A stretch of 64,000 nt of DNA from F1-120-MAGs118 sp013360535 (GCA_026647215.1 JAPKHC010000017.1:1-64000); one strand, 5' to 3'; positions 8,216-17,738 are shown, numbered from the stretch's first letter. Program-made: numbers and translations. Notes: generated from the letters alone by a model not told the origin.

Positions 8216-10759
8216 TCACCGGCCCGGTCGGAACACCGGACGGGCGGCGCCGAGGCGCGCGCGAAGCCGCGCCGCGACCTCGCGCAGTTCCTCGATCGAA
8301 GCGCCCGCGGCCGGCGGATCGAGCGCGAGCAGGCGCGTCGCACCGGAGAGCCAGCCTTCGATCTCGTCGCGGCTGGACTCGGGCCGGTGCGCGAGCAACT
8401 GCTCGGCCCAGATCGTCTGCACCTGCGCCCAGGCGCGCGCGCACGTGTCGCTCGACTCGAGTTGGTACGCCTCGAACGCGGCGGCACCACTCGCACGCAA
8501 GTAGCGGAAGCCTTCGTCGGGTTCGTTGCGACCGAACGCGCGCAAGGCCTCGCGCAGCTGCGCATCGGAAACCGCCGAAGGCCAGCGTGCGTCGGAACCC
8601 GCGGCGCCGATCAAGTCGCTCATGAACGAGAGCGCGTCGACGGGACTCGCGCCGCTCGTGCGCCACTCGAGCACGCCGTCGATCAGGTCGACGGCCTCGC
8701 GCTCGAGCCCATCGCGGAGGCCGAAGATCTGCGGGCGGATGCGGGCGGCCTCGACGACGCAGGCGGCGGCGAGCTCGCGCCGGCCGGCGGTCAGGTGCGC
8801 GAAACCGCGGCCGAGCGCCGCCTGCGCGAGGTAATGCTGGCAGGAGTCGCGGAACGGCGAGTCCGAAGCGCGCCGGAAGCGCTCTTCGGCGAGCGCATAG
8901 CTCGCGAGCGCCTCGTCGCTCTTCGACCCGCGCCGCAGCCACTCGGCCTCGAGGACCCGCGCGAAGCCGACGTACCAGTCGAGCTCGGGCCAGCCGCGCT
9001 CGGCGAAGCGCGTCGCGAGCTCTTCCGAACGCTCGACGAGCAGTTCCGGCCGCCCCACGGCCCAGCAGGCGTTCGCGAGCTCGTTGCGCAGCGGCCCGTC
9101 GAGCGGGAACTGCAGCAGGCCCGCGTGCACGAGCTCGAGCCGCTCTTTCGAGCGCCCCAGCGCCCCGTAGAACGACGCGAGGCTCAGCCAGTCCGTCGCG
9201 TCGTGCTCGCGGCCGAGCGCGGCCTGCGCCAGCGCCAGCGCGCCGTTGCGCATCGCGAGCGCGGCTTCGGTCGGGTCGCCGCTCGCCCGCTCGCCCAGCC
9301 GCCGCGCACAGGCGTCTCCGAGCCAACGCGCCGCTTCCGTGAGGTCATCGTCGAGCTCGTTCGAGGCGAGGTCGACCTTGCGCGCCGCGAGGGCCGCGAG
9401 CGCGAGCCGCTCCTGCTCGGCGAAATCCGACAGGTAATTCGCGACCCGCGCGCGGTCGAGCAGCAGCAGCACGTCGTCGGGCCGCGCCTCCTGCGCGCGC
9501 GCGAGCGCGAGCTTGGCGTCCTCGAGCAGGAGCCCGATGCCCGGCCCGTTGTCCTGCATGCGCCGCCGCGCGAGCATCAGCGCCGCGCGCCCGAGCGCGA
9601 GCTGCGCGTCGGCGCTGGAGCGGTCGCGCGAGAGGTTGTCGTCGGCGAGCTCGAGCGCGCGCTCGAGCTCCGCCGCGGGCGCAAGCTCCGGCCGCGCCTT
9701 CCCCGCGGGCACGGCCTCAATGCCGGCCGCTGCACGCTGCGCGAGCCGGGGCCGGACGTCGAAGGCCTGCGGCAGCGCCCCGAGCGGGCTGCGGCGCGCG
9801 ATCGTCGCGCGCGCGGCCGCCGCGGTCTCGCCGTCGGCGAGCACCGTGTGCGACAGCGCGAAGGTGCGCTGCGACGGATCGTCCCAGGCGAGCTCGACGA
9901 GCGCGGGCAACGCGAACGCGGCGGCGCGAGGTTCGTGGACCAGCGGATCGACGAGCCGCTCGCGCAGCGCCCAGCCGAGCGCCGGAGCACGCCCCGCGGC
10001 CACGCCGAGATCGAACAGCGCTCCCCGCACGACCGAACGCGACGAATCGAGCCGTCCGAACGCGCGGCGCAGCTCCGCGTCGACTCCGCGGTCGACCCAC
10101 GGGCGCTGCAGCACGCCAAAGAGCCACGAGTCGGTGTTCACCGTCGCCCCGGCCGCGTCCTCGCGCGCGAGCCGGGCGCGGTGGCTGGGGTCGAGCTCGG
10201 GCTCCAGCGCCCAAGGAGTCGCTCCCGTGACCGGCCATTCACTGGCCGCCTTCGCGAGCACCTCGTCGAGCTGGCGGAAGTCGAACAGCAGGTACAGGTC
10301 CCAGGCTTTCGTGCCGTCGGCGAGCACGAGCGCGTGGCGCGGCGAGATGCGCTGCACGACCCCGTCGTCGACGACGATCGTCTCGCCCATCAGGTAGGCG
10401 TCGTGGAGCGCGGGCTCGAGCGCGATGTGCTCGCCGCACGTGACCTCCCCCAGCCGCGGGCACTCGATGCGCCGGCCCTGCTCGTCGTGGTCGCGCGGCG
10501 TGTGGCGGAACCAGGACCCGATCACGCAGTGGAACGAGCGCGTCCACGCCACGAACGCCGGATCGCGGTAGCGCTCGACCACGATGCGCTCGCTGGCGGA
10601 CTCCCCGTCGGCGTTGATCGCGACGAGCAGCGGCCGGCCATCGCGGGCGGCGAGCCCGCGGGCGTCGTCGAGCGAGCGTTGCCAGAGGATCTGGCGCGCG
10701 TCCGCTCCGTCGGTGGCCTGCGGGAGGACGAGGGCGAGGGAGGCGATCAGGGTGAACAT
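8216..10759 (-). CDS. Secreted TPR protein with thioredoxin-like N-terminal domain
   Basis: 847 residues with a signal peptide (MFTLIASLALVLPQA). Residues about 25-170 resemble a thioredoxin fold of the DUF255/thioredoxin_7 kind: RPLLVAINADGE then a buried strand and a late beta strand, but the usual CxxC is absent (INADGES occupies its place). A CPRLGEVTCGEH segment adds two cysteines. From about 340 onward the sequence is helical repeats with the alternating Ala/Leu/Arg pattern of TPRs. Probably a periplasmic scaffold; no catalytic motif is present. The stop at 8216 is followed by the long gap before rho. No neighbour shares its strand closely. Confidence 0.7.
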   Translation of the reverse strand: MFTLIASLALVLPQATDGADARQILWQRSLDDARGLAARDGRPLLVAINADGESASERIVVERYRDPAFVAWTRSFHCVIGSWFRHTPRDHDEQGRRIECPRLGEVTCGEHIALEPALHDAYLMGETIVVDDGVVQRISPRHALVLADGTKAWDLYLLFDFRQLDEVLAKAASEWPVTGATPWALEPELDPSHRARLAREDAAGATVNTDSWLFGVLQRPWVDRGVDAELRRAFGRLDSSRSVVRGALFDLGVAAGRAPALGWALRERLVDPLVHEPRAAAFALPALVELAWDDPSQRTFALSHTVLADGETAAAARATIARRSPLGALPQAFDVRPRLAQRAAAGIEAVPAGKARPELAPAAELERALELADDNLSRDRSSADAQLALGRAALMLARRRMQDNGPGIGLLLEDAKLALARAQEARPDDVLLLLDRARVANYLSDFAEQERLALAALAARKVDLASNELDDDLTEAARWLGDACARRLGERASGDPTEAALAMRNGALALAQAALGREHDATDWLSLASFYGALGRSKERLELVHAGLLQFPLDGPLRNELANACWAVGRPELLVERSEELATRFAERGWPELDWYVGFARVLEAEWLRRGSKSDEALASYALAEERFRRASDSPFRDSCQHYLAQAALGRGFAHLTAGRRELAAACVVEAARIRPQIFGLRDGLEREAVDLIDGVLEWRTSGASPVDALSFMSDLIGAAGSDARWPSAVSDAQLREALRAFGRNEPDEGFRYLRASGAAAFEAYQLESSDTCARAWAQVQTIWAEQLLAHRPESSRDEIEGWLSGATRLLALDPPAAGASIEELREVAARLRARLGAARPVFRPGR

Positions 10760-10880
10760 GGGGCGGTGCGGACGGCTAGCAGGCTCGCAGCGGGGGTTCT
10801 ACACGCTCCCACCCGCGCCTGCGAGAACAGGGAGCCGTGGAGTCGCCAGCGGGGCGTCCTAGGTACGCTCTCGCTGCCCC

Positions 10881-11291
10881 ATGCGCGTCGTGTACCTCAC
10901 CCTCGCGAGCCTGTGCTTCGCGCTCGCCACCGCGGGCGTGTTCCTGCCCGTGCTGCCGACGACGCCGTTCCTGCTGCTGACGAGCTGGCTGCTCGTGCGC
11001 TCGTCGCCGCGGCTCCACGCACGCCTCGTCGCCTCACCGCTGTTCGGGCCGCTGCTGCTCGACTGGACCCGCGACCGCGGAGTGAGGCTGCACGTGAAGG
11101 TGACGGCACTGGCGGTGCTCACGCTCCTCACGGGCTGGACCGTGCTCGGAACCGACCTCGCCGTGGGCTGGAAGGCCTTGGGCGTGAGCCTCGCGACGCT
11201 GGGTGCCACGGTCATCCTGCGGCTTCGGACGATCCAGGCGACGCCGCAGCCCGTGCCGGTTCCGGTGGAGAGCGACGAGCGCGCGGAGTGA
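10881..11291 (+). CDS. DUF454 (YbaN-like) inner membrane protein
   Basis: 136 residues. The start matches the DUF454/YbaN family: a first membrane helix leading into GVFLPVLPTTPFLLL, then a second amphipathic segment with SPRLHARL, then two further helices. Length is normal for the family. The function of the family is unknown. It is divergent from the TPR gene (121-bp gap) and stands alone, followed by a tRNA on the opposite strand. Confidence 0.88.
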   Translation: MRVVYLTLASLCFALATAGVFLPVLPTTPFLLLTSWLLVRSSPRLHARLVASPLFGPLLLDWTRDRGVRLHVKVTALAVLTLLTGWTVLGTDLAVGWKALGVSLATLGATVILRLRTIQATPQPVPVPVESDERAE

Positions 11292-11425
11292 GGCGCGCAG
11301 GGGCCGCACGGGCAGCGGAATCGCCACCTCGTTCCGACGGCACACTGGAAACGGCTCGCCCCACAGGATCGCCGACCACCTCGTCTCGACCGCGCGCCGT
11401 TCTTCGGCGAACCGCGGGAGTTAGG

Positions 11426-11502
<77 letters not shown>

Positions 11503-11606
11503 ACCTGTGAGGGCGAGGAAACATACGCTGGCCCGGTGCGAGCGTCAAGGCGCCGTCCGGATCGCTCCGCGGTCCCCCGGCCGAGGCCGGAAAGGCCGTC
11601 CGGGCC

Positions 11607-11658
11607 CAGCGTCGAGGATCAGCGCCGGGGATCAGCGTCGGGGATCAGCGCCCGAGGT
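11607..11658. repeat. Four tandem copies of a 13-bp unit
   Basis: Units of the form cagcg(t/c)cg(a/g)ggat at 11607, 11620, 11633 and 11646. The last copy covers the final codons of the VWA gene and its stop at 11645-11647. The first three lie just downstream of the gene. Confidence 0.7.
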
Positions 11659-13192
11659 CGACGAAAATCCCGCCGTTCTGGTCGGCGAGGAGCTTCATGA
11701 AGTCCTTCTGGAACTCGCCGATCGCGATCGTGTGGATCACGACCTTGCGGAGCTTGTTGACCTCGCGGATCTCGCGCGCCACGTCCTGCGGGTCGACGTA
11801 CTCCCCCACCGTCGGCCGCCCGTCGGAGAGGAAGAAGATCGTGTCGATGGCGCACTCGTAGTTCTTGTCCTTGGTGCCGCGGCCTGCGGCGCCGAGCGCG
11901 GTCGAGAGCGCGCCGTAGGTGTTGGTCTTGCCGGCCTCGAGGTTCGCGGACGCCGTCAGGCCCGCCTGCGCGAGGTCCTCCTTGGACGCGCCGCCCAGGG
12001 CCGCGAGCTTGCGCACCCAGTCGACCGCCGCCGACTTGTTGACGACGTTCGCCTTGACGAGGTCCTTCTTCCAGGGCTTCACCTCGGTCGCGAAGGCGAT
12101 GATGTTGAAATCGACGTAGCCCTCGAGGCTCTCGATCGTGCGGATCAGCTCGGTCTTGCAGATGTCGATGCGCAGGAGCGACGGGTAGCCGCCGTCCTCG
12201 AAGCGCTCCTTCTCGACGACCAGGTTCTCCATCGAGCCCGAGACGTCGATCACGAACATGATGCGCCGGCTCGGCGTCTCGATGCCGTGGTAGCTCGTGC
12301 CGCCCTTCTCGGGCTTGTACTTCGCTGCCTCTTCCTTCTGCTTGGCGCGCAGCTTCGCGAGCTCCGCGTCGGTCGGGATCTGGAAGCGGTCCTTGTAGGC
12401 GTCCCAGAACTGCTTCCACAGCTCGAGGCGCGTGCCGAAGCTGCGGCCGGTGATCTCGTTGAGCGCGTCGCCGACGTCGAGCTGCAGGCGCCCCTGCTCG
12501 AGCGCGAGCCGCGCGATCAGCGGCTCGATCGAGTCGCGGTGGCGCACCTTCCTGAGCGCCGTGATCGCGCTCACGCGCACCTGCCACACCTCGTGCGCGA
12601 GGTTGTCGACCGCCGGCTTGAGCACGAGCTCGCTCTTGAGCGCCGCGAGCCCCTCGAGCGCCGAGCAGCGCACCGCCGGCTCCGCATCCGCGCACAAGGG
12701 CGCGATCGCGTCGACCACCGTCGCGTCGGAGCTCGCGACCAGCGCGTCGATCGCGCGCCGCCGCAGGTCCCAGCTCTTGTCGACCAGCACCTTCTTGAGC
12801 GCCTCGTTCGCGCCCGTGTACTTGCCCGCCGCCGCCGCCTGCAGCAGGCCCGAGCGCACGGCCTCGTCCTTCTGGGCCTCGATCGCCGCGAACAGCGCGG
12901 CCTTCGGCTCGTCGGTCTTGAACTTCGAGAGCACGCGCACGCCTGCGCGCACCACGTCGGGATCCTCGACCATCTTCAGGATCGGGAGCAGCGCGTCGAC
13001 CACCGCCGGCGACTCCGTGCCTTCGAGCGAGAGCACCGCCTCGACGCGTGTGGCCGAGTCCTTGTACTGCTTGAAGTACTTCTTGAACTCGCCGACGATC
13101 TCGTCGTCGAGCGCACGCGCCGGGGCGAACAGGACCACGATCGCAGCGAGGAGCGCGACCGTGCGCCAGAGGAGCGAGGAGAGGTTCGTCAT
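11645..13192 (-). CDS. Exported HEAT-repeat and von Willebrand A domain protein
   Basis: 515 residues with a signal peptide (VALLAAIVVLFAPARA). Residues about 40-265 are helical HEAT-type repeats (DPDVVRAGVRVL, WDLRRRAIDALV, VWQVRVSAITAL). A VWA domain begins near 308 with the metal-binding MIDAS motif DVSGSM, followed by a Thr in the GKTNTYGAL loop and SDGRPT, so divalent-metal ligand binding looks intact. This pairing is common in planctomycete exported proteins; VWA domains bind partner proteins. ATG13192 gives the signal peptide. The C-terminus ends in a short tandem repeat. Stand-alone gene; the 235-bp gap upstream shows nothing recognisable. Confidence 0.82.
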   Translation of the reverse strand: MTNLSSLLWRTVALLAAIVVLFAPARALDDEIVGEFKKYFKQYKDSATRVEAVLSLEGTESPAVVDALLPILKMVEDPDVVRAGVRVLSKFKTDEPKAALFAAIEAQKDEAVRSGLLQAAAAGKYTGANEALKKVLVDKSWDLRRRAIDALVASSDATVVDAIAPLCADAEPAVRCSALEGLAALKSELVLKPAVDNLAHEVWQVRVSAITALRKVRHRDSIEPLIARLALEQGRLQLDVGDALNEITGRSFGTRLELWKQFWDAYKDRFQIPTDAELAKLRAKQKEEAAKYKPEKGGTSYHGIETPSRRIMFVIDVSGSMENLVVEKERFEDGGYPSLLRIDICKTELIRTIESLEGYVDFNIIAFATEVKPWKKDLVKANVVNKSAAVDWVRKLAALGGASKEDLAQAGLTASANLEAGKTNTYGALSTALGAAGRGTKDKNYECAIDTIFFLSDGRPTVGEYVDPQDVAREIREVNKLRKVVIHTIAIGEFQKDFMKLLADQNGGIFVDLGR

Positions 13193-13427
13193 GGGCAGTT
13201 TCGAAGCCAGCTAGTCCGCGAGCCGGCCCGAGGATACTCGAATCGTCCGCGGGATCCGCCCCGGCCTGCCCGACCGGGACAGGTGGCGGCGCGAAATGGA
13301 GCCGCGCCCGGTCGCGCTCGTTCGGAGCGGGCCGGGCGCGGCGAGTGGGCTCCGGGTACCGTGCCCCGGGGCGCTGCTCGAGACCACGGAGCGCTCCGGT
13401 TGCCCGCGAGCGCCTCCGGGCGTCGGC

Positions 13428-15845
13428 TCAGGGTTGCTTGCGCTGCTGGACGCGGACGGCCGGAGCCTGCTCGCCCAGCCGCTGGACCGAGGCGGAGTCG
13501 ACCGTCACTCGGGCGCCGCTGTCGGTGAGCACGATCGCGTGCTTGCCGTCGTCCTCGAGCAGCTGGCCCGCGACCGTGCCGCCGGGCGTCTTGATGTGAA
13601 CACGCTCCGGCTGCGGCGCCTTCGGCGCGTCCGGCTTCGACGGATCCTTGGGGACGTCGATGCGCACGACGGACTTCACGCGCGCGCCGCTCAGTCCCAT
13701 GCGACCGTAGCTCGTGTCGAGCCACACGCACTCCTCGCCGACGGCGTAGAGCGTGCCCTCGAAGAGCTCGCCCGAGTTCAGCGTCGCACGCACCTTGCCG
13801 ACCTTCGGCGTCAGGAGGCGCGTCTTGCGCGAGATCTGGTCGAGCGGGATCGACTCCTCGTCCCACGTGCCCTTGCGCTCGTCGTTCGGCGCCGCGCGCA
13901 CGATCGACTTGGCGCGCGTGGGCTGCACGACGTCCTGCTCGGTGAGCTGGGTCACGCGCGCATTGCCGCTGTTCGCGCCGGTGTCGTTCGTGGCCGTGCC
14001 CTCGATCCCCGTCGGAGTCGCCGGCGGCACTCCGTTGGGAGCCGGCGGGCCGAGGAACGGCTTGGTGGGCTCGCTCGGAGCGGTCGACGTCGCGACCGGC
14101 TCGCTCGGCTGCGGCGCGGGCGTCGCGACCGGCTCGATGGGAGTGGGCTCGACCGGAGTCGCGTCCACGGGCTTCGTGTCGATCGGAAGGGTTGCGATCG
14201 GCGTCGTTTCGAGCGGCGTCGCCTCGCTGGGCGCGGTTTCGAGGGTTGCCGTTTCGAGCGGCGCGGATTCGCTCGTCGTCGTGGCGATTGCCGTCGCGTC
14301 GCTCGTCGCCGTTTCGCTCGTCACCGTCTCCGCGGGCTGGGTCGTCGGCGCGGCCGAGCTCTCGTCCGTCAGCGCGTCGAAAGTCGGCGCCTGGGGCGCA
14401 GTTTCCGCCCACGAACCCGGCAGCGGCAGCTCGCCGAGCGCCGGAGTCCAGAACACTTCGTTCGAAGCCTTCGCGAGCGCGCGGGGCGAGCCCGGTTCCT
14501 GCGCACAGTCGGCGTTCATCGCGGCGAGCGCGGCCTCGTGCTCGACGCGCGCGGTCTCGAGCGCTTCCTCGCGCGCGCGCCAGCGTGCGGCCCGCGCCGC
14601 GGCGCGCCGTTCGCGCTTGGCCTCCGCGCGGACTTCGGCCTCGGCCTCGTTCGAGATCGACGTGGTGCCGCTGCCCTCGAACTCGAGCCACGTCGTGTCG
14701 ACGTCGCCCGTCACGGTCGCCGGCGACTCGCCGGATTCCGGTGCGACGACGGTCGACTCGTCAGTCGGAGTCGTGCTCTCGCCCGAGCTTTCCTTGCGCG
14801 GAGCGACGAGCCGCTCGATCTCGTCGAGCCAGCTCACGCCCGGCCAGCCGCGGTCCGTCGGCGGAGTCGTTGCGGTCGCGGTCGTGGTGCCCGTGTTCGA
14901 GTTCGTGTTCGAGTTCTCACGCAACGGCTCGACTTCGATCGGTCCCTTGTCGCCCAGCGTGCTGGCGATCTCGAGCAAGCTCGCGCTGCTCGTTTCGGCC
15001 TGCGCTTCGGGCTCGCAGTCGGCGTTCATCGCCGCCAGCGCGAGCTCGTGCTCGAGTCGCTGCGCCTGCTCCTGCGCCTTCAGCGCCTGCCGACGCGCCC
15101 GGCGTTCCTTGCGGGCCTCGCTGAGCGCCTCCGCGCTCGCGCTCTCCGACTCCGCCGTTGGATCGACCACTTCGACGAGGCCGTTGTCCTCGAGCGCCGT
15201 CGTCGGCTGCGCCTCCTCGGGTTCGCGCCCGACGAGCACCCGCTCGGTCGGCGTAGAGATCGCGAGCGGCGCGGAGTATTCGTCGGCGGGCTCGATCGCG
15301 CCCGGAGTGTCGAGGTCGTCGGCGACCTGCGCCAGCGCGGCGGCACTGTCGACATCCGTGGGCTGCGCCTGCGGCTTGCGCGTGGGCTGCGCGACCTGCG
15401 GGCCACGCTCCTGCACAGGCTCGACGCGCCGGGTGAGCCGCGGGTAGCCGACGAGCGCGATGACGCCGAGCGAGGCGGCGCCGAGCAGCGCTCCGACCCA
15501 GCGGCCCTTCGTGCTCTTGCGTTCCGGCTCGCTCCACGAGGTGTTGAGCAGCGCCGGCGGTTCGATCGCCTGCGGCGCCGCGATCGAGCGCGGAATCGTC
15601 ACGGGCGCCTCGTCCGCGCTCTCGAGCAGCCAGCTCTCGCTCGGCGGCGTCGGCGGAGGCACCGCGGGCTGCGCGAACGGATCGTCGTTCGCGGAGACGG
15701 AGGCGGGGCCGCCATCGAGCCCGAGGAAGTCCTCTGCGTCCTGTCCAAAGGTGTGCGGAGTGTGCCCGAGGTCCCCCGGCGTGCCCTGACGGGCGTTGGA
15801 GGCGGGACGGTTGATCGGGCCACCGAAGTCTTCGATGTCGCTCAT
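13428..15845 (-). CDS. Membrane-anchored low-complexity protein with C-terminal tandem small barrels
   Basis: 805 residues from ATG15845. A cytoplasmic-looking 110-residue N-terminal part precedes a single membrane helix at about 115-133 (GALLGAASLGVIALVGY). Then comes a long Ala/Glu/Thr/Ser-rich region containing two copies of a charged coiled-coil-like segment that each end in ALAAMNADC (about 268 and 438), and a Thr/Pro/Glu/Val repeat tract (about 480-600) of the kind seen in cell-wall spacers. The C-terminal 125 residues hold two consecutive beta units (about 680-725 and 745-790: LNSGELFEGTLY and TPGGTVAGQLL), which resemble small Sm/SH3-like barrels. No family is recognised. Divergent from the M28 gene, 163 bp apart. 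Confidence 0.7.
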   Translation of the reverse strand: MSDIEDFGGPINRPASNARQGTPGDLGHTPHTFGQDAEDFLGLDGGPASVSANDDPFAQPAVPPPTPPSESWLLESADEAPVTIPRSIAAPQAIEPPALLNTSWSEPERKSTKGRWVGALLGAASLGVIALVGYPRLTRRVEPVQERGPQVAQPTRKPQAQPTDVDSAAALAQVADDLDTPGAIEPADEYSAPLAISTPTERVLVGREPEEAQPTTALEDNGLVEVVDPTAESESASAEALSEARKERRARRQALKAQEQAQRLEHELALAAMNADCEPEAQAETSSASLLEIASTLGDKGPIEVEPLRENSNTNSNTGTTTATATTPPTDRGWPGVSWLDEIERLVAPRKESSGESTTPTDESTVVAPESGESPATVTGDVDTTWLEFEGSGTTSISNEAEAEVRAEAKRERRAAARAARWRAREEALETARVEHEAALAAMNADCAQEPGSPRALAKASNEVFWTPALGELPLPGSWAETAPQAPTFDALTDESSAAPTTQPAETVTSETATSDATAIATTTSESAPLETATLETAPSEATPLETTPIATLPIDTKPVDATPVEPTPIEPVATPAPQPSEPVATSTAPSEPTKPFLGPPAPNGVPPATPTGIEGTATNDTGANSGNARVTQLTEQDVVQPTRAKSIVRAAPNDERKGTWDEESIPLDQISRKTRLLTPKVGKVRATLNSGELFEGTLYAVGEECVWLDTSYGRMGLSGARVKSVVRIDVPKDPSKPDAPKAPQPERVHIKTPGGTVAGQLLEDDGKHAIVLTDSGARVTVDSASVQRLGEQAPAVRVQQRKQP

Positions 15846-15990
15846 GGTCTGGGTCGCCGTCGGCGGGGAAAGGAGCTCGCGCCGCGGACGGAGTCGGCAG
15901 TTCATCGGCGCCGGGCCGCGCGCAGCCGAAGTCGGGAAGGAAGTTCGTTCCGGGGCTTGCGGGCGACGTCCCAAACTCGCTATTCGCCAA

Positions 15991-16000
15991 GGAAAGGAGT
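15991..16000 (+). promoter_or_regulatory. Shine-Dalgarno fixing the M28 peptidase start
   Basis: The sequence ggaaaggagt places its GGAG 9 bp before ATG16009. The open frame extends upstream to 15796, and this site is the reason for choosing the internal ATG. Clear Shine-Dalgarno sequences are uncommon in this window. Confidence 0.65.
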
Positions 16001-16008
16001 TCCTGCCG

Positions 16009-17406
16009 ATGCTCTTGCTCGCCCTGTTGCCCCTCGTCGCCCCCACCCGCGGGGACGAGGCCCGCCTCGCCGCCGAAGCCGCGCTCGCCGCCCGCGTCGA
16101 CGCCCCACGGGCCCAGAAGCGCGTGCGCGAGCTGGTCGCGCTCGGGCCGCGCATGGGAGGCACACGCTCGGGCGACGCGGCGGCCGACTACGTCGCCGCG
16201 GCGTTCCGTGAGCTCGGCCTCGAGGTGCGTGTCGTCGAGACTCCGCCGCAGCCCTCGTGGCAGCCGCTGACGTGGTCGGTCACGGCCGAGCAGGTCGGCG
16301 TCGAGGGTTCGGCGCGCAAGCTCGAGCGCACGTGGCCGTGGCAGAACTCGCCCGACGCCTCGGGCAGCGCGGAGCTCGCGCTCGAATCGAGCGGTGGCGT
16401 CGCGTGGCTGACCGAGCGCGCCGGACGTGGCGCGAGCACGGCCGCGGTCGTGCTCGCCACGCGCCCGACGAACGCGGATGGCTCGTGGCCCGTGCCCGGG
16501 CGCCTGCGCGCGGACGCCGCGCAGCCTTGTTTCGGCATCAGCACGCCGGACGCGAAGCTGCTCAAGGGCTGGCTCACCGCGGGCTCGAAGGTGCGCGTCA
16601 CGTTCGCGCTCGACGGCGAGGCGCGCGAGGCGCCGATCCGCACCGTCGTCGCGCGCCTGCCTGGCCGCGCGGGCGGAGAAGCGTGGAAAAGGCCCTATTT
16701 CCTGTTCTGCGCGCACGGGGACGCGGACTCCGGCGGGCCGGGCGCCGACGACAACGCCAGCGGCGTCGCGACGGTGCTCGAGATCGCGACCGCGTGGAAG
16801 CGCGCGATCGACGCCGGCGCTCCGCCGCCCGCGCACGAGGTCCGTTTCGCGATCTGGGGCGCGGAGATCACGTCGACGCGGCACTTCCTCGAGACCTGCG
16901 TGCCCGCCGATGGCGAGCTGCTCGGAGTGCTCAACTACGACCAGTCGGGCTTCGGCAGCGGCGCCGATCAGGTCAACGTCGAGCCCGACGATCTCGAGGG
17001 CAACGTCGCGCTCGTGCAGGCGCTGCTCGGAGTGATGCGCGACCACGCTCCCAAGGAAACGCCGGAGAAACCTGGCGTTTTCCCGGCGCGTTGGGCGACG
17101 AACCGGAGCCTTGGTGGCACGGACAGCTACGTCTTCAGCGACTCGAAGCGCTTCAAGGACGCGCGCCTGCCGTCGGTGAGCGTGTTCACGAGCGCCTGGG
17201 GCACGGCGGGCGAGCACAAGCGCACCGCGGGCATGCCGGGCGAGAGCTGGCGGGAGCGCGACAAGGTGTCCGTCGACTACGACCTCTACTACCACTCGGC
17301 CGGTGACCTGCCGGAAAACACGACCGACAAGGAGCCTTGGAACATGGCGTGGTGCGCGCGTGTCGGCTTGCTCGGCGTGCAGCGCCATCTGGAGACGCTC
17401 AAGTGA
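16009..17406 (+). CDS. M28-family metallopeptidase, one zinc ligand substituted
   Basis: 465 residues with a short N-terminal hydrophobic stretch suggesting export. M28 (aminopeptidase Y/glutaminyl cyclase-like) signatures: CAHGDAD with His236, GADDNASG with Asp247, general base Glu286 in WGAEI, Asp311 in NYDQSG, and a late His in YYHSAGDLP. In typical M28 enzymes the base Glu is followed by a second Glu that binds the second zinc; here that position is Ile287. So the enzyme may bind one metal, as glutaminyl cyclases do, or be altered in activity. Start supported by a Shine-Dalgarno. The cupin gene overlaps its stop as GTGA, which implies coupling. Confidence 0.82.
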   Translation: MLLLALLPLVAPTRGDEARLAAEAALAARVDAPRAQKRVRELVALGPRMGGTRSGDAAADYVAAAFRELGLEVRVVETPPQPSWQPLTWSVTAEQVGVEGSARKLERTWPWQNSPDASGSAELALESSGGVAWLTERAGRGASTAAVVLATRPTNADGSWPVPGRLRADAAQPCFGISTPDAKLLKGWLTAGSKVRVTFALDGEAREAPIRTVVARLPGRAGGEAWKRPYFLFCAHGDADSGGPGADDNASGVATVLEIATAWKRAIDAGAPPPAHEVRFAIWGAEITSTRHFLETCVPADGELLGVLNYDQSGFGSGADQVNVEPDDLEGNVALVQALLGVMRDHAPKETPEKPGVFPARWATNRSLGGTDSYVFSDSKRFKDARLPSVSVFTSAWGTAGEHKRTAGMPGESWRERDKVSVDYDLYYHSAGDLPENTTDKEPWNMAWCARVGLLGVQRHLETLK

Positions 17407-17738
17407 GCCAAAGCCTGTTCGTCGAGGGAAACACGCTCGCGTGGCGGCCGACGCCGTGCGCGGGCGTGCAGTGGAAGAAGCTCTTTTTCGACGCAGGGAG
17501 TGGAGAGTCGGCGGTGCTGTTGCGCTTCGAGGCCGGCGCGACCTACGACGCGCACCGCCATCCGGCGGGCGAGCAATACCTCGTGCTCGAAGGCGAACTC
17601 GAGGACGGCGGCAAGCGTTACGGCCCGCTCACTTACGTGCGCCACTCACCCGGCAGCGTGCACCGTCCTCACTCCCCCAACGGCGCGCTCGTGTTCGTCA
17701 CGCTCGCGCGCCCGATCGAGCCACTCAGCGCTTCTTGA
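17403..17738 (+). CDS. Small cupin-domain protein (ChrR-like)
   Basis: 111 residues, a single cupin barrel. Motif 1 is HRHPAGEQYLVLEGELED, supplying two His and a Glu; the second motif is YVRHSPGSVHRPHSP with further His. This is the metal-binding pattern of the ChrR/cupin_7 type, here without an anti-sigma N-terminal domain. Probably a cytoplasmic metal-dependent sensor or small-molecule-binding protein; reaction unknown. GTG17403 is chosen because it overlaps the M28 stop codon (GTGA). It converges on selB with a 14-bp overlap of coding ends. Confidence 0.8.
   Translation: MSQSLFVEGNTLAWRPTPCAGVQWKKLFFDAGSGESAVLLRFEAGATYDAHRHPAGEQYLVLEGELEDGGKRYGPLTYVRHSPGSVHRPHSPNGALVFVTLARPIEPLSAS

Noticed and set aside
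13296..16211. 971-codon open frame on the + strand
   Set aside because: Mirror of the membrane-anchored protein; composition is Arg-rich and unordered, while the minus-strand frame has a membrane helix and duplicated segments.
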